The notes under the pieces were generated by a model that did not search any database, had not been told where the DNA came from, and saw only the letters and a program-made list of their open reading frames with translations. A stretch of 64,000 nucleotides of DNA from VAZQ01 sp963756715 (lineage in GTDB: Bacteria; Pseudomonadota; Alphaproteobacteria; Rhizobiales; Xanthobacteraceae): NCBI GenBank assembly GCA_963756715.1, contig CAVWOV010000035.1:62001-126000 (forward strand). Reading direction: 5' to 3'. This document shows positions 1 to 9,042 of this stretch, in pieces (within the stretch, counting starts at the first letter, position 1; each line of letters starts with the position of its first letter). The translations under genes and the position numbers were made by a program.

Positions 1-896
1 CTGGAACATCGCGTCGCGCCGCATGCGCACGCGATGGGCGACGAACACATGTTGCGTGCTGCGGTAGGAGGCATAACCCGTGAACTCGCCGAACGGTCCT
101 TCGGGCTCGCGGACGTCCGCCAGGATCTCGCCCTCGATGACGATCTCGGCGCCCGCCGGCACCTCAAGATCGCCGACTCCGCACCGCGCCACCCGGTACG
201 GTTCGCCGAACAATCCGCCGATGATTTCGAATTTCCGCACCTGCGGCGGATAGGCGTAGACCATCGAGCCCATATAGTGCAGCGGATGCGTTCCGATGGT
301 GATCGCCGCCGGCAGTGATTTGCCCTGTTCTTCGGCGCGCCGCTGGAATTCATACATCCGGCGGCGCGAGTGCAGCGAGAGGCCCAGGCGATTCTTGCCC
401 TTGAGCATCAGCCGGTGAAAGCCGGTGGTGTCGACGCCGGTGATCGGGTCGCGTGCCGAAATCTGGCCGGCGGTGACATAGGGGCCGCCGTCGACGGTAA
501 ACTGCAGCGGGATGGGCAGTTCGTCAGGTCGACGTCCTCGCCCTCGATCACGACGTCGTGCCACGACGCAGCGGTGACGACCTCGCAGGGGATGTATTTC
601 TGGCAGCGCTCGCGGAACGCCGTCGGCAGGTCCTTCGGCTCGACGCCGAGGCTGGCCGCAAGCAGCTTGCGGTTGCCGGCGACGTTGGTGACGACCGGCA
701 TGCTGTAGGCGGCCGGTTTCTCGAACAGGATGACGGGGCTTTTCCCCGCACGTTCGAGCTCGAATGCGATCGCGGTCATGTCGAACCGCGTGTCCACCGG
801 CTGGCGAATTCGCAACAGTTCCTCGGGGTGATCCGTTTCCACCATCTGGAGGAAACCGCGCAGGCTTTGATTGTCGTAGTTCGCGGTGCTCGTCAT
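1..896 (-). CDS. UbiD-family decarboxylase, 3' end beyond window, one frameshift
   Basis: The N-terminal part (FLQMVETDHPEELLRIRQP, then PVILFEKPAAYSMPVVTNVA and AGNRKLLAASLG) matches UbiD-type (de)carboxylases, which use prenylated FMN to add or remove CO2 on aromatic or alpha,beta-unsaturated acids. A single missing base near position 520 shifts the frame. The other frame then continues the family sequence (TAGQISARDPITGVDTTGFH, later GEFTGYASYRSTQHVFVAHR) to the window edge, so the C-terminus is not visible. The ATG at 896 is preceded by a GGGGA ribosome site. It is divergent from the maleate-isomerase-like gene. Substrate unknown; the neighbourhood suggests an aromatic or heterocyclic acid. 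The frameshift is probably a sequence error. Confidence 0.8.
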
Positions 897-994
897 GAAA
901 TCCCCGATGTGCTCGTCAAGCCGATCATAGTATGTCCACTACCGAAAACACAGGCCCGGCCCATCCACGATCCCGTTCAACAGGACTTAAGCGC

Positions 995-1741
995 ATGACC
1001 GACCGTCTCGGCTACCGCCTCAAGCTCGGCGTCGTCATTCCCTCGACCAACTCGATCGTGCAGCCCGAAACCGATGCGATGCGGCCCGCAGGCGTCACCA
1101 ACCACATCGGCCGGATTCATATTCCCGACCTGCCGCTGACCAACGATTCGGAATTCGCGCAGATCATGACGGCGATCGAGCCGGACCTGTTCGGTGCGGT
1201 CGACCGGGTGATGTCGTGCAAGCCCGCGCATGTGATCATGGCGATGTCGATCCCGACGTTCTGGGGCGGCATCGCGGGCGCGGGGCATCTGAAGACCCGG
1301 CTCGAAGCGCGCGCCGGCGTGACCGTGTCGCTCGGATCCCTGGCCTGCGCCGAGGCGTTGCGAAAGTTTCCACAGGTCCGCAGCATCGGCATCCTGACGC
1401 CCTATCAGCCGGTCGGCGACGCCCATGTTGCGCGGTTCTTCGAGGAAAACGGCTGGCGCGTCGGCGCCGTCCACAGCCTCAAGCGCCCGAGCGAAGTGCT
1501 GATCGGTCACGCCACCGAGGGCGAGTTGCGGGACGGCCTGAAGGCGCTCGCGGCGCAGGGCGTCGATGCGATCGTCCAGGCCGGGACCGATCTCGCCATG
1601 GCCGATCTCGCCGGCGAGGCCGAGCGATGGCTCGGTGTTCCGGTCATCGCGATCAACGTCGCGACCTATTGGTCGGCGCTGCGGGCCAACGGGATCTCCG
1701 ATCGTCAGCAGGGCTTCGGCGCGTTGCTGGCGGAGCATTGA
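995..1741 (+). CDS. Maleate isomerase / arylmalonate decarboxylase-like protein (Asp/Glu racemase superfamily)
   Basis: About 248 aa. The N-terminal KLGVVIPSTNSIVQPE is the signature of the arylmalonate decarboxylase / maleate cis-trans isomerase branch of the Asp/Glu racemase superfamily, and VRSIGILTPYQPVGD fits the inter-lobe strand. I chose ATG 995 because AGGA lies about 8 nt upstream and family homology begins right after it; a longer ORF start at 932 adds an unconserved tail. By hand alignment, both positions that carry catalytic cysteines in maleate isomerases look substituted: the first loop reads MAMSIPTFWGG and the second reads IVQAGTDLAM. The chemistry may therefore differ from racemisation or isomerisation. 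It converges on livF. Confidence 0.75.
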   Translation: MTDRLGYRLKLGVVIPSTNSIVQPETDAMRPAGVTNHIGRIHIPDLPLTNDSEFAQIMTAIEPDLFGAVDRVMSCKPAHVIMAMSIPTFWGGIAGAGHLKTRLEARAGVTVSLGSLACAEALRKFPQVRSIGILTPYQPVGDAHVARFFEENGWRVGAVHSLKRPSEVLIGHATEGELRDGLKALAAQGVDAIVQAGTDLAMADLAGEAERWLGVPVIAINVATYWSALRANGISDRQQGFGALLAEH

Positions 1742-1764
1742 GCGACCGCGCCGAGGTGTCCCGG

Positions 1765-2481
1765 TCACAGCCCGAGATAGGCCTGGCGGATCGCCGGGTC
1801 GTCGGCCAGGACCTTCGTGGTGCCGCGCATGGTGACCCGGCCGGTTTCGATGATCAGCCCGTGGCGGGCGATCTCGAAGGCGGTCATCACGTCCTGCTCG
1901 ACCAGCAGGATGGTGATGCCGGTGCGGTTGATCTCCAGCAGCGCCTCGCTCAGCCGCTCGACCAGCCGCGGCGCGAGCCCGAGTGAGAGTTCGTCGATCA
2001 TCAGCAGCTTGGGCCGCGACATGATCCCGCGCCCGATTGCGCACATCTGCTGCTCGCCGCCGGACAGCGTGATTGCGTCCTGTCGCTGCCGCTCGCGCAG
2101 GATCGGGAACAGCGTAAATATGAATTCGAGATCGCGCCGGACCTCGGCGTCGTCGCGCCGAAGATAGGCGCCGAGAATGAGGTTGTCGTAGACATTCAGG
2201 CCGCGAAACAGCCTCCGCCCCTCCGGAACATGCGCAATCCCGCGGGCCAGAATCTGGTCGGGGGGAAGCGCCGTGATGTCCTCGCCGGCAAACCAGATGC
2301 GGCCCGAGGTCGCCGGCACCAGCCCGGAGATCGTCCGCAACAGCGTGGTCTTGCCGGCCCCGTTCGAACCGACGATGCAGGTGATTTCGCCGGCCTCGAC
2401 GGCGAGGTTGATGTCCCACAGCACGCGGACATCGCCATACCCGGCGCTCAGCCCCTCGATCGTCAGCAGCGGTTCAGCCAA
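1765..2481 (-). CDS. livF: Branched-chain amino acid-type ABC transporter ATPase LivF
   Basis: 238 aa, the usual LivF length. Walker A is GSNGAGKTT (about residues 38-46), the signature is LSGGEQQM and Walker B is LLMIDELSLGL. It hydrolyses ATP to drive import through the LivH/LivM permeases and pairs with the LivG encoded just upstream. Its start overlaps the end of livG by 8 bp, so the two are translationally coupled. It is the last gene of a minus-strand livK-H-M-G-F operon. The imported compound need not be an amino acid: Liv-type systems beside catabolic genes often carry aromatic or organic acids, and the adjacent molybdenum hydroxylase and UbiD genes point that way. Confidence 0.93.
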   Translation of the reverse strand: MAEPLLTIEGLSAGYGDVRVLWDINLAVEAGEITCIVGSNGAGKTTLLRTISGLVPATSGRIWFAGEDITALPPDQILARGIAHVPEGRRLFRGLNVYDNLILGAYLRRDDAEVRRDLEFIFTLFPILRERQRQDAITLSGGEQQMCAIGRGIMSRPKLLMIDELSLGLAPRLVERLSEALLEINRTGITILLVEQDVMTAFEIARHGLIIETGRVTMRGTTKVLADDPAIRQAYLGL

Positions 2482-3235
2482 CGGTCATCTCCGCGCTGGC
2501 CCGGCGGGCAAACTTCTCGCCGAGATAGGCTTCTATTACCCGCGGGTTGCGCACGATCTCGGTCGCGCTTCCTTCGGCGATGAGCTGGCCGTGATGCAGC
2601 ACCAGCACGCGCTGGGCGAGCGACATCACGACCTTCATCAGGTGCTCGATGATCAGGATGGTCACGCCGCGCTCGGCAATCTGCCGGATCAGCCGCAGCG
2701 CGCCGTCGATCTCGCTGGCATTGAGCCCGGCATTCACTTCGTCCAGCATCAGCACCTTGGGCCGCATCGCCATGCTCTTCGCCAGTTCCAGGCGCTTGCG
2801 GCCGGCGAGCGTCAGCGCCGAAGCCGGCCGGTCGGCGAATTGTGCCAGCCCCATCAGGTCGAGCTGTTCGCGTGCGATCTCCATCGCGGCGCTCACGCTC
2901 GACTGCGCTCCGCCGAACAGCGCGCCCGCCGCGACGTTCTCCAGCACCGTCATGCGCGGGAACGGCTGGACGATCTGGAAGGTGCGCGCGATGCCCCGCC
3001 GCGCCGCCTCGAAGGGACGCTGGCCGGTCACATCCGCGCCCTGAAACCGGATGCGGCCGGAGGTCGGCTGGTGGACGCCGGTCATCAGGTTGACCAGCGT
3101 CGTCTTGCCGGCGCCGTTGGGACCGATCAGCGCGACGATCTCGCCCTCTTTGAGAGCGAAGCTCAGATCGTCGATGGCGTGAATGCCGCCGAAGTACTGA
3201 CTGAGCCGATCTGCCACCAGAATGGTCGTGCTCAT
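2474..3235 (-). CDS. livG: Branched-chain amino acid-type ABC transporter ATPase LivG
   Basis: 253 aa. Walker A is GPNGAGKTT, the LivG-type signature is LTLAGRKRLELAK, Walker B is VLMLDEVNAGL and the switch His follows in LIIEHLM. The ORF extends upstream, but ATG 3235 (MSTTILVADRLS) is preferred because it overlaps the livM stop as ATGA and family homology begins there. It forms the ATPase pair with LivF. The two signature motifs (SGGEQ in LivF, AGRKR in LivG) are the normal asymmetry of Liv transporters. Confidence 0.92.
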   Translation of the reverse strand: MSTTILVADRLSQYFGGIHAIDDLSFALKEGEIVALIGPNGAGKTTLVNLMTGVHQPTSGRIRFQGADVTGQRPFEAARRGIARTFQIVQPFPRMTVLENVAAGALFGGAQSSVSAAMEIAREQLDLMGLAQFADRPASALTLAGRKRLELAKSMAMRPKVLMLDEVNAGLNASEIDGALRLIRQIAERGVTILIIEHLMKVVMSLAQRVLVLHHGQLIAEGSATEIVRNPRVIEAYLGEKFARRASAEMTVG

Positions 3236-4195
3236 GTCGCGACCTTCGGCCGGCGGATCGCCCGCGCAAGGCGCGCGGCAACGTCGCGGTAGGACAGCGC
3301 GAGCAGGCCGCCCGGCAGGAAGAAGATCAGGACGACGATCACCGCGCCGAGGATGGCCCGGTTGTAGTCCAGGAAGTTCGCCCAAAAGACTTCTTCAAGC
3401 AGCGTGAAAACGGCGGTGCCCACGACCGGACCCAACGCGGTGCCCGGCCCGCCGAGCAGGCACATCACCGGCACCTTGATGGACATGATGATGGAGAACG
3501 AGTTCGGTCGGGTCGATATATCCAATCCAAGAGGCGTAGGCGGCCCCGACGGTTCCGCAAAACAGCGCCGAGAGCGTAAAGGCGATCACCTTGTACCAGG
3601 TGGTGTTGATGCCCACCATGTTGGCGGCATCCTCGTTCTGTTGGATGCAACGCAGTCCGAAGCCGAGCCGGCTGCGATCGACCACGATGGTGATCAGAAA
3701 CACCGCGACCATGATCAGGATCATGACCAGGAGGAAGATGCGGGCGACCACGTCAGGGCCGCCATCCATCAGCGGCAAATTAAGCCCGTCGCCGCCACCC
3801 GTGACGCTGTCCCACGACGAGATGACAAGGCGCACGACCTCGACGATGCCGATCGAGCCGATCGCGAAATAATGGCCGCGCAGCCGCAGGAGGATCGACC
3901 CGAGCGCGGCCGCGAACGCGCCGACCGCCAGGGTCGCAAGTCCCCACGCCAGCACCATCGGAACTCCGGCGCGTTGCGACAGTGCGCCCACGTAGCAGCC
4001 GAGCCCGAAGAACGCGGCCGTGGCGAAAGATGGGTAGCCGGTAAAGCCGCCGATGAAATTCCACGACAACGTCAGCGCCGAGAACATCGCGATCATGATC
4101 GCGAGCCGAACGACATAGTTGGTCGCCCACAGCGGCGTCGAGGCCAGCGCGATCACCACGGCGGCGAAGATGACGTATTGCAGCCACCGCGCCAT
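3232..4195 (-). CDS. livM: Branched-chain amino acid-type ABC permease LivM, one frameshift
   Basis: Inner-membrane permease with about 8-9 hydrophobic segments. The start overlaps the livH stop as ATGA (4195) and the end overlaps the livG start the same way. The first two thirds (RWLQYVIFAAVVIALAST through GTVGAAYASWIGYIDP) lie in one frame and the last third (IIMSIKVPVMCLLGGPGTA) in another. An extra G near 3512, in the codons after YIDPT, accounts for the break. The cytoplasmic loop IQQNEDAANMVGIN is the ATPase-contact region typical of LivM. All neighbours in the operon are intact, so a sequence error is likelier than a dead gene. Confidence 0.87.
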
Positions 4196-5055
4196 CACTC
4201 GTAGCCTTTGACGCCGGTCAGGCCGGTCGGCTTGACCACCAGCAGGATCAGCATCAGCACGAAACCGACCGTGAGTGCGTGCTGCGGTCCGAAAAACTGT
4301 CCGGCGAAGCTCTCGATGATGCCGAGCACAATGCCGCCGGCGAGCGCGCCCTGCACGCTGCCGAGACCGCCGATGACGCAGATCACGAATGCCTTGCCGA
4401 GATAGGTGCCACTGAGGTTGGTGGTCACCGGGTAAACCATGGCGAAGATGGTGCCCGTCGCCCCGGCCATCAGCGCGCCGATGCCGAAGGTGACGGCGTA
4501 GATGCGGTTGACCTTGATGCCCATCAGCGCCGCCGCGGCGCTGTCCATGCGCACCGCGACGATCGCCCGGCCGACGCGCGACCGGCGCATGACGACATAA
4601 AGCAGGCCGGTCAGCAGCAATGCCAGCACCATTCCAAGCAGGCGATCGACCGGAATGACGATGCCGCCGATGTCGAGCGTGCCAAGGTCGAGGGTCACGC
4701 GTCGCGGCGTTGCCGTGTAGTAGACCGTCATGAAATTGTAGAGGATCAGGTCGAGTCCGAAGGTCAGCGTCAACGTCGTCAGCACCGGCTGGCTGATCAC
4801 GCGATTGATGGCGATGAGCTGTGTCAGGTAACCCAGGATGTAGAGCAGCAGCGCGACTGCCGGCAGTGCGAGCAGCGGATGAATGCCGTAGCTGTGCCAG
4901 GCGAAATATGTGAGGTAGCCGCCGAATACGATCAGCGAGCCGTGCAGCATGTTGATGACGTTCAGCACGCCCCACACCAGCGAGAAGCCAACCGCCAGGC
5001 AGGCATAGAGCGCGCCCAGGACGATCCCGTTCACCAGCGTCTGCAGATATCCCAT
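4195..5055 (-). CDS. livH: Branched-chain amino acid-type ABC permease LivH
   Basis: 286 aa polytopic permease that starts MGYLQTLVNGIVLGALYACL, the typical LivH opening, with about eight membrane segments and the coupling loop VRMDSAAAALMGIKVNRIY. It pairs with LivM to form the channel. It is separated from upstream livK by a strong intrinsic terminator, so it is probably made at a lower level than the binding protein, as is common in these operons. Confidence 0.92.
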   Translation of the reverse strand: MGYLQTLVNGIVLGALYACLAVGFSLVWGVLNVINMLHGSLIVFGGYLTYFAWHSYGIHPLLALPAVALLLYILGYLTQLIAINRVISQPVLTTLTLTFGLDLILYNFMTVYYTATPRRVTLDLGTLDIGGIVIPVDRLLGMVLALLLTGLLYVVMRRSRVGRAIVAVRMDSAAAALMGIKVNRIYAVTFGIGALMAGATGTIFAMVYPVTTNLSGTYLGKAFVICVIGGLGSVQGALAGGIVLGIIESFAGQFFGPQHALTVGFVLMLILLVVKPTGLTGVKGYE

Positions 5056-5140
5056 CGCGCCCCGTCACCGCTTGCCGGTGCATCCCGTGGAAGGCGTACC
5101 GATGCCAGCCTCCGGACATGCTGGCCGCGCCAGGTGATCC

Positions 5141-5186
5141 AAGCAAAAACCGGGCCCGCGGACGAGAGGTGCCCGCGAGCCCGGTC
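5141..5186 (-). terminator. Intrinsic terminator between livK and livH
   Basis: On the minus strand a 13-position GC-rich stem (5149-5161 pairing with 5173-5185, one C-A mismatch) is followed by a run of five T. It sits about 13 bp past the livK stop and before livH. Partial termination here would set a high ratio of binding protein to permease. Confidence 0.82.
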
Positions 5187-5198
5187 GATTTTACGTCA

Positions 5199-6407
5199 TC
5201 ACTTGATCAACGTCATAGCGGCGTTCTTGACGTCGGCCGGAGCCAGCACTTTGACCTGCTTGCCCTGCACCTGGATGATCGGCAGGTCGCGCGGCTGGTT
5301 CATGCCGTTGGCGCTGAACTTGATCGGGCCGTAGAACGTGTCGATGTCGGTCTTCGCGAGTGCATCGCGCACCTTTTTCTTGTCGAGCGAACCCGCGCGT
5401 TCGATCGCATTCTGCAGGACCACGGCCGCGACCGCGCACGAGGCGTGGATGTAGTCCGGGTCGTGCTTCTCGTGGGCGATGAAGTCCTTATAGAAGTCCG
5501 CAGTGGTGGGCCACACACCGACGCCCTTATAGTTTGTGGCTTGATGCCACCAGCTCGCACTGGTCACGCCATCTGCAAGTTCGCCGAGACCGTCGACATA
5601 TTCCTTGTAGGCCGGACCGGCCAGCATCGTGATGATCGGCGCCTTCACGCCGAGGTCCGCCATCTGCTTGCGCACCAGGATCAGGTCCTGAGTGTAGCCC
5701 GTGACGTAGATCCAGTCGGGCTTGGCGGCCTTGATGGCAGAGAGCGAGGCTGAATGATCCATCGTGCCGACGGCGTAAAGCTGATCGTAGACCACATCCA
5801 GTCCCGCCGCTTTCGCGGCCGCCGAAATGCCTTGCGCCGTCGCTTTCGGAAACACGTCGTCGCGGCCGAGCACGGCAACCCGCTTGAGCGCCGGCATCTG
5901 CTGCTTGAAGAATTTCACCATCGGGCTGAACAAGCCCGCGTTGGGGGACAGGGTTCCGAACAGATAGCCTGAGGTCCGGTCGAAAACCGACTCGGACGAT
6001 GCCGCACACGCGATCATCGGGATCTGGTAGCGGGTTGCGATGGTGCCGACGATCTTGGTGTGACCGGACCCGAAGGGGGACATCAGGAAGTCGACCTTGT
6101 CGTCGGTGATAAGCTTCTCGGCCAACTGGCCGGCGCGCTGGCCATCCGACTGATAGTCGTACTTGACCAGTTGGACCTTCATTTTCGTTCCGCCGACATT
6201 GATGCCGCCGGCAGCATTGACCTTATCGAGCCACATCTTCCACGTGACGTCCTGCTTCTTGGCTTCGTCTGCAAGCCCGCCGGTGAGCGCTAGCGGCGCT
6301 CCGATCTTGATCTCCGCGGCCTTTGCGGCCGGGGCCGATAGTCCGATGATGGCAATGCCCGCGGCGATGATCAGCGCGCCGGAGTAGCCGGTAGTCCTGG
6401 ATTGCAT
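5199..6407 (-). CDS. livK: Periplasmic substrate-binding protein of Liv-type ABC transporter
   Basis: 402 aa. A Sec signal peptide with a hydrophobic core (ALIIAAGIAIIGLSAPAAKA) is followed by the mature start AEIKIGAPLALTGG, typical of type I periplasmic binding proteins of the LivJ/LivK family. Start ATG 6407 is chosen over a longer ORF because of the GGAGG site 6-7 nt upstream and the signal peptide. It is the first gene of the minus-strand liv operon and diverges from the molybdenum hydroxylase operon across about 270 bp. The ligand cannot be read from sequence; the context suggests an aromatic, heterocyclic or dicarboxylic acid. Confidence 0.9.
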   Translation of the reverse strand: MQSRTTGYSGALIIAAGIAIIGLSAPAAKAAEIKIGAPLALTGGLADEAKKQDVTWKMWLDKVNAAGGINVGGTKMKVQLVKYDYQSDGQRAGQLAEKLITDDKVDFLMSPFGSGHTKIVGTIATRYQIPMIACAASSESVFDRTSGYLFGTLSPNAGLFSPMVKFFKQQMPALKRVAVLGRDDVFPKATAQGISAAAKAAGLDVVYDQLYAVGTMDHSASLSAIKAAKPDWIYVTGYTQDLILVRKQMADLGVKAPIITMLAGPAYKEYVDGLGELADGVTSASWWHQATNYKGVGVWPTTADFYKDFIAHEKHDPDYIHASCAVAAVVLQNAIERAGSLDKKKVRDALAKTDIDTFYGPIKFSANGMNQPRDLPIIQVQGKQVKVLAPADVKNAAMTLIK

Positions 6408-6680
6408 GATTGCCTCCGGTTTGAATTTCAGTCCCGTAAAGCTCTGGCGGAGGATCGCCGGATGGTTGTCCAACACCTCGATGTCTCCGCCTCCGGCGTG
6501 AGCCACCGCCATGCTAGCGCACACGCAAACTCCGTGTTGATCAAGGTTTAGGCGCCTGCGGCAGGAAATTGACCGCGAATTGTGCAGCGGGTTTGTGGGA
6601 TTCTGCTGTTTGGCAGTGCGACTGCCGCTAAAGTATCATGGTGCGTCGCACTCAACGGATACGTCATCGGAGACCCTGAC

Positions 6681-9006
6681 TTGAGCGAAACTGGTGTGGG
6701 AGCGCGGCTACGGCGAAAGGAGGACGACCGCTTCCTCCACGGCCGCGGCCAATACATTGGGGACATCCGCTTCCCGCGCATGCGCGAAGTGGCGTTTGTC
6801 CGCAGCCCGGTGGCGCATGCGCGGCTTACCGGCGTTCGCATCCCCGAACATCTGCGATCCTCGGTATTCACCGCCAAGGACCTGACTGGCGTGCTGCCGA
6901 TCCGGGCGGTGTCGACATTGCCGGGGTTTCAAGTCTCGGAGCAGCCGCCGCTGGTGACCGACAAAATCCGTCACGTCGGCGAACTGATTGCGATGTGCGT
7001 GGCCGATACGCGCGCCGAAGCCGAGGATATCGCCGCCGAAGTGATCGTCGAATACGAGGAATTGCCGGCGGTTGTCGACATGCTCAAGGCGCAGGAGCCC
7101 GGCAGCGTGCTCGTGCACGACACCATCAAAAGAAATGTGGCCCTCGAAGTCGGCTACGACGGTCCTGTCGAAGCGGCAGCCAAGACCGCAGCCCGTGAAG
7201 GTCACGCGCGAACTGCGCACCGCACGGCAGGTCATGTCGCCGATCGAATGCCGGGGCTTTGTGGCGTTGTGGGACACGCGGCTCAGTCAGCTCATTCTCT
7301 ACGGTGCATCGCAATTCCCGCATGTCATGCGCACCGGGCTCGCGCAGGTTTTGCAACTGCCGGAAATCCAGATCCGCGTCGTGTCGCCCGACGTCGGCGG
7401 CGGCTTCGGCTACAAGGCGATCGTAGCGTCGGAAGAAACCTGTCTGTGCTGGCTGGCGATGCGGTGCGGCCATCCGGTGCGCTGGCTGGAAGACCGGCGC
7501 GAACAGCTCACCGCGAATGCGAACTGCCGCGAACACCACTACGTCATGTCGGCATACACCGACGAACAGGGCAAATTTCTCGCCTTTGAAGCCAAGGCGG
7601 CGGTCGATTCCGGCGCCTATTCGGCCTATCCGTTCACCTCCGCGATCGAGCCGTCGCAGGTCAGTGCAATCTTGCCGGGCCCGTACGACATCCCGGTCTA
7701 TCGCTGCAAGGCGGCGGCGGTCGTGACCAACAAATGCCCGCAATTGCCTTATCGCGGCGTCGCGCGGCCGAACGTCTGTTACGCGATGGAACTGATGATC
7801 GATGCAGTCGCGCGGCGGATCGGCCGCGAGCCCTACGAAGTTCGGTTGGCGAATCTCGTCCGGCCGGAGCAGATGCCGTTCGACAATGTCACCGACAAGC
7901 ATTTCGACAGTGGCGACTACCCGCAACTCTTGCGCAAGGCGGTCGCAGCCATCGACCTGCCGGGCATCCGCGCCCGGCAGAAGCGCGGCGAGCCGGACGG
8001 CCGCCTGATTGGCCTAGGTATTTCGGTGTTCTCGGAGCAGACGGCGCACGGCACCACCGCCGACGGCAAGCGGCGCGCGCTCTACGAGCAGGCGTTCGCG
8101 CGCATCACGCCCGACGGACGGCTTGAGGTCCGGGTGGGGATTCAGAGCATCGGGCAGGGGCTTGAAACCACGCTGGCGCAGATTGCCAGCGAATGCATCG
8201 GTATCGATCCGGCCAATGTTCTGATCAAGCTCGGCGATACCGAAATCTCGCCCTATTCGAGCGGCGCCTGGGGATCGCGCGGCATCGTCTGGGCTGGTGG
8301 CGCAACCGCGCGCGCCTGCAAGGAACTCGCGCAACGCGTGGCGGAGATCGGGGCGGCGATGCTGCAGACCGACGCAAAGTCCGTCACGGTGCGGGACGGT
8401 GGCGTCTTCGGCCCCCATGGCAGCGTTTCGCTGGGCGACATTGCGCGCGCGTTCTATCTCATGCCGTCCGATCTGCCCGGCGACATCAATCCTCATGGCC
8501 TTGAGGTGACCGGAGGATATGCACCGGAGCGGCTCACCGGCGTGCACACCGGATCGGCCCACGCCACGGTCGTGGCGGTCGATCCGGAAACCGGCGGCGT
8601 GGAAATTCTCGACTATGTCGTGGTCGAAGACGCCGGCGTGTTGATCAACCCGATGATCGTCGACGGCCAAGTGCAAGGCGGCACCGCGCAGGGGATCGGC
8701 GCGGCGCTGTTCGAGGAGATGCCGTTCGACGCGCAGGGCCAGCCGCTGGCGTCGACCTTGGCGGACTATCTGCTGCCGGGATGTCCGGAGGTACCGAATG
8801 TCCGCATCCTTCACATGGAGACGCCGTCACCCTATACCGAGTTCGGTCAGAAGGGCGTCGGCGAGGGCGGTGCGATCGGGCCGGGAGCGGCGATCGCCAA
8901 CGCGGTGAACGATGCGTTGCAGCCGCTCGGCGTCGAGATGTGCGAGATACCGATCACGCCGCGCCGCATTCTCGAAGCGCTCTCCAGGCCGCGACGCGCC
9001 GCCTGA
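6681..9006 (+). CDS. Molybdenum hydroxylase (xanthine dehydrogenase/CoxL family) large subunit, one frameshift
   Basis: About 775 aa. The N-terminal a/b hammerhead part (LRRKEDDRFLHGRGQYIGD, then VRHVGE-like KIRHVGELIAMCVADT) is in one frame. An extra C near 7190 moves the rest to another frame, which carries the molybdopterin domains: DVGGGFGYKA, YRGVARPNVCYAMELM and the catalytic-glutamate loop GQKGVGEGGAIGPG. The CO-dehydrogenase loop with the active-site Cys is absent, so it is not a CO dehydrogenase. Start TTG 6681 is inferred from GGAG about 9 nt upstream and the onset of homology; GTG 6582 is an alternative. It probably forms a complex with the medium and Fe-S subunits encoded at 11.2-13.2 kb, hydroxylating a heterocyclic or aromatic substrate. 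Confidence 0.87.
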
Positions 9007-9042
9007 TCGAGCTTAACAATTTCCAATTTTCAGGTGCCGTGC

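Noticed and set aside
6681..9006. Aerobic CO dehydrogenase large subunit
   Set aside because: The family match is to CoxL-like molybdenum hydroxylases, but the active-site loop reads YRGVARPN without the CODH Cys-containing VAYRCSFR-type motif.
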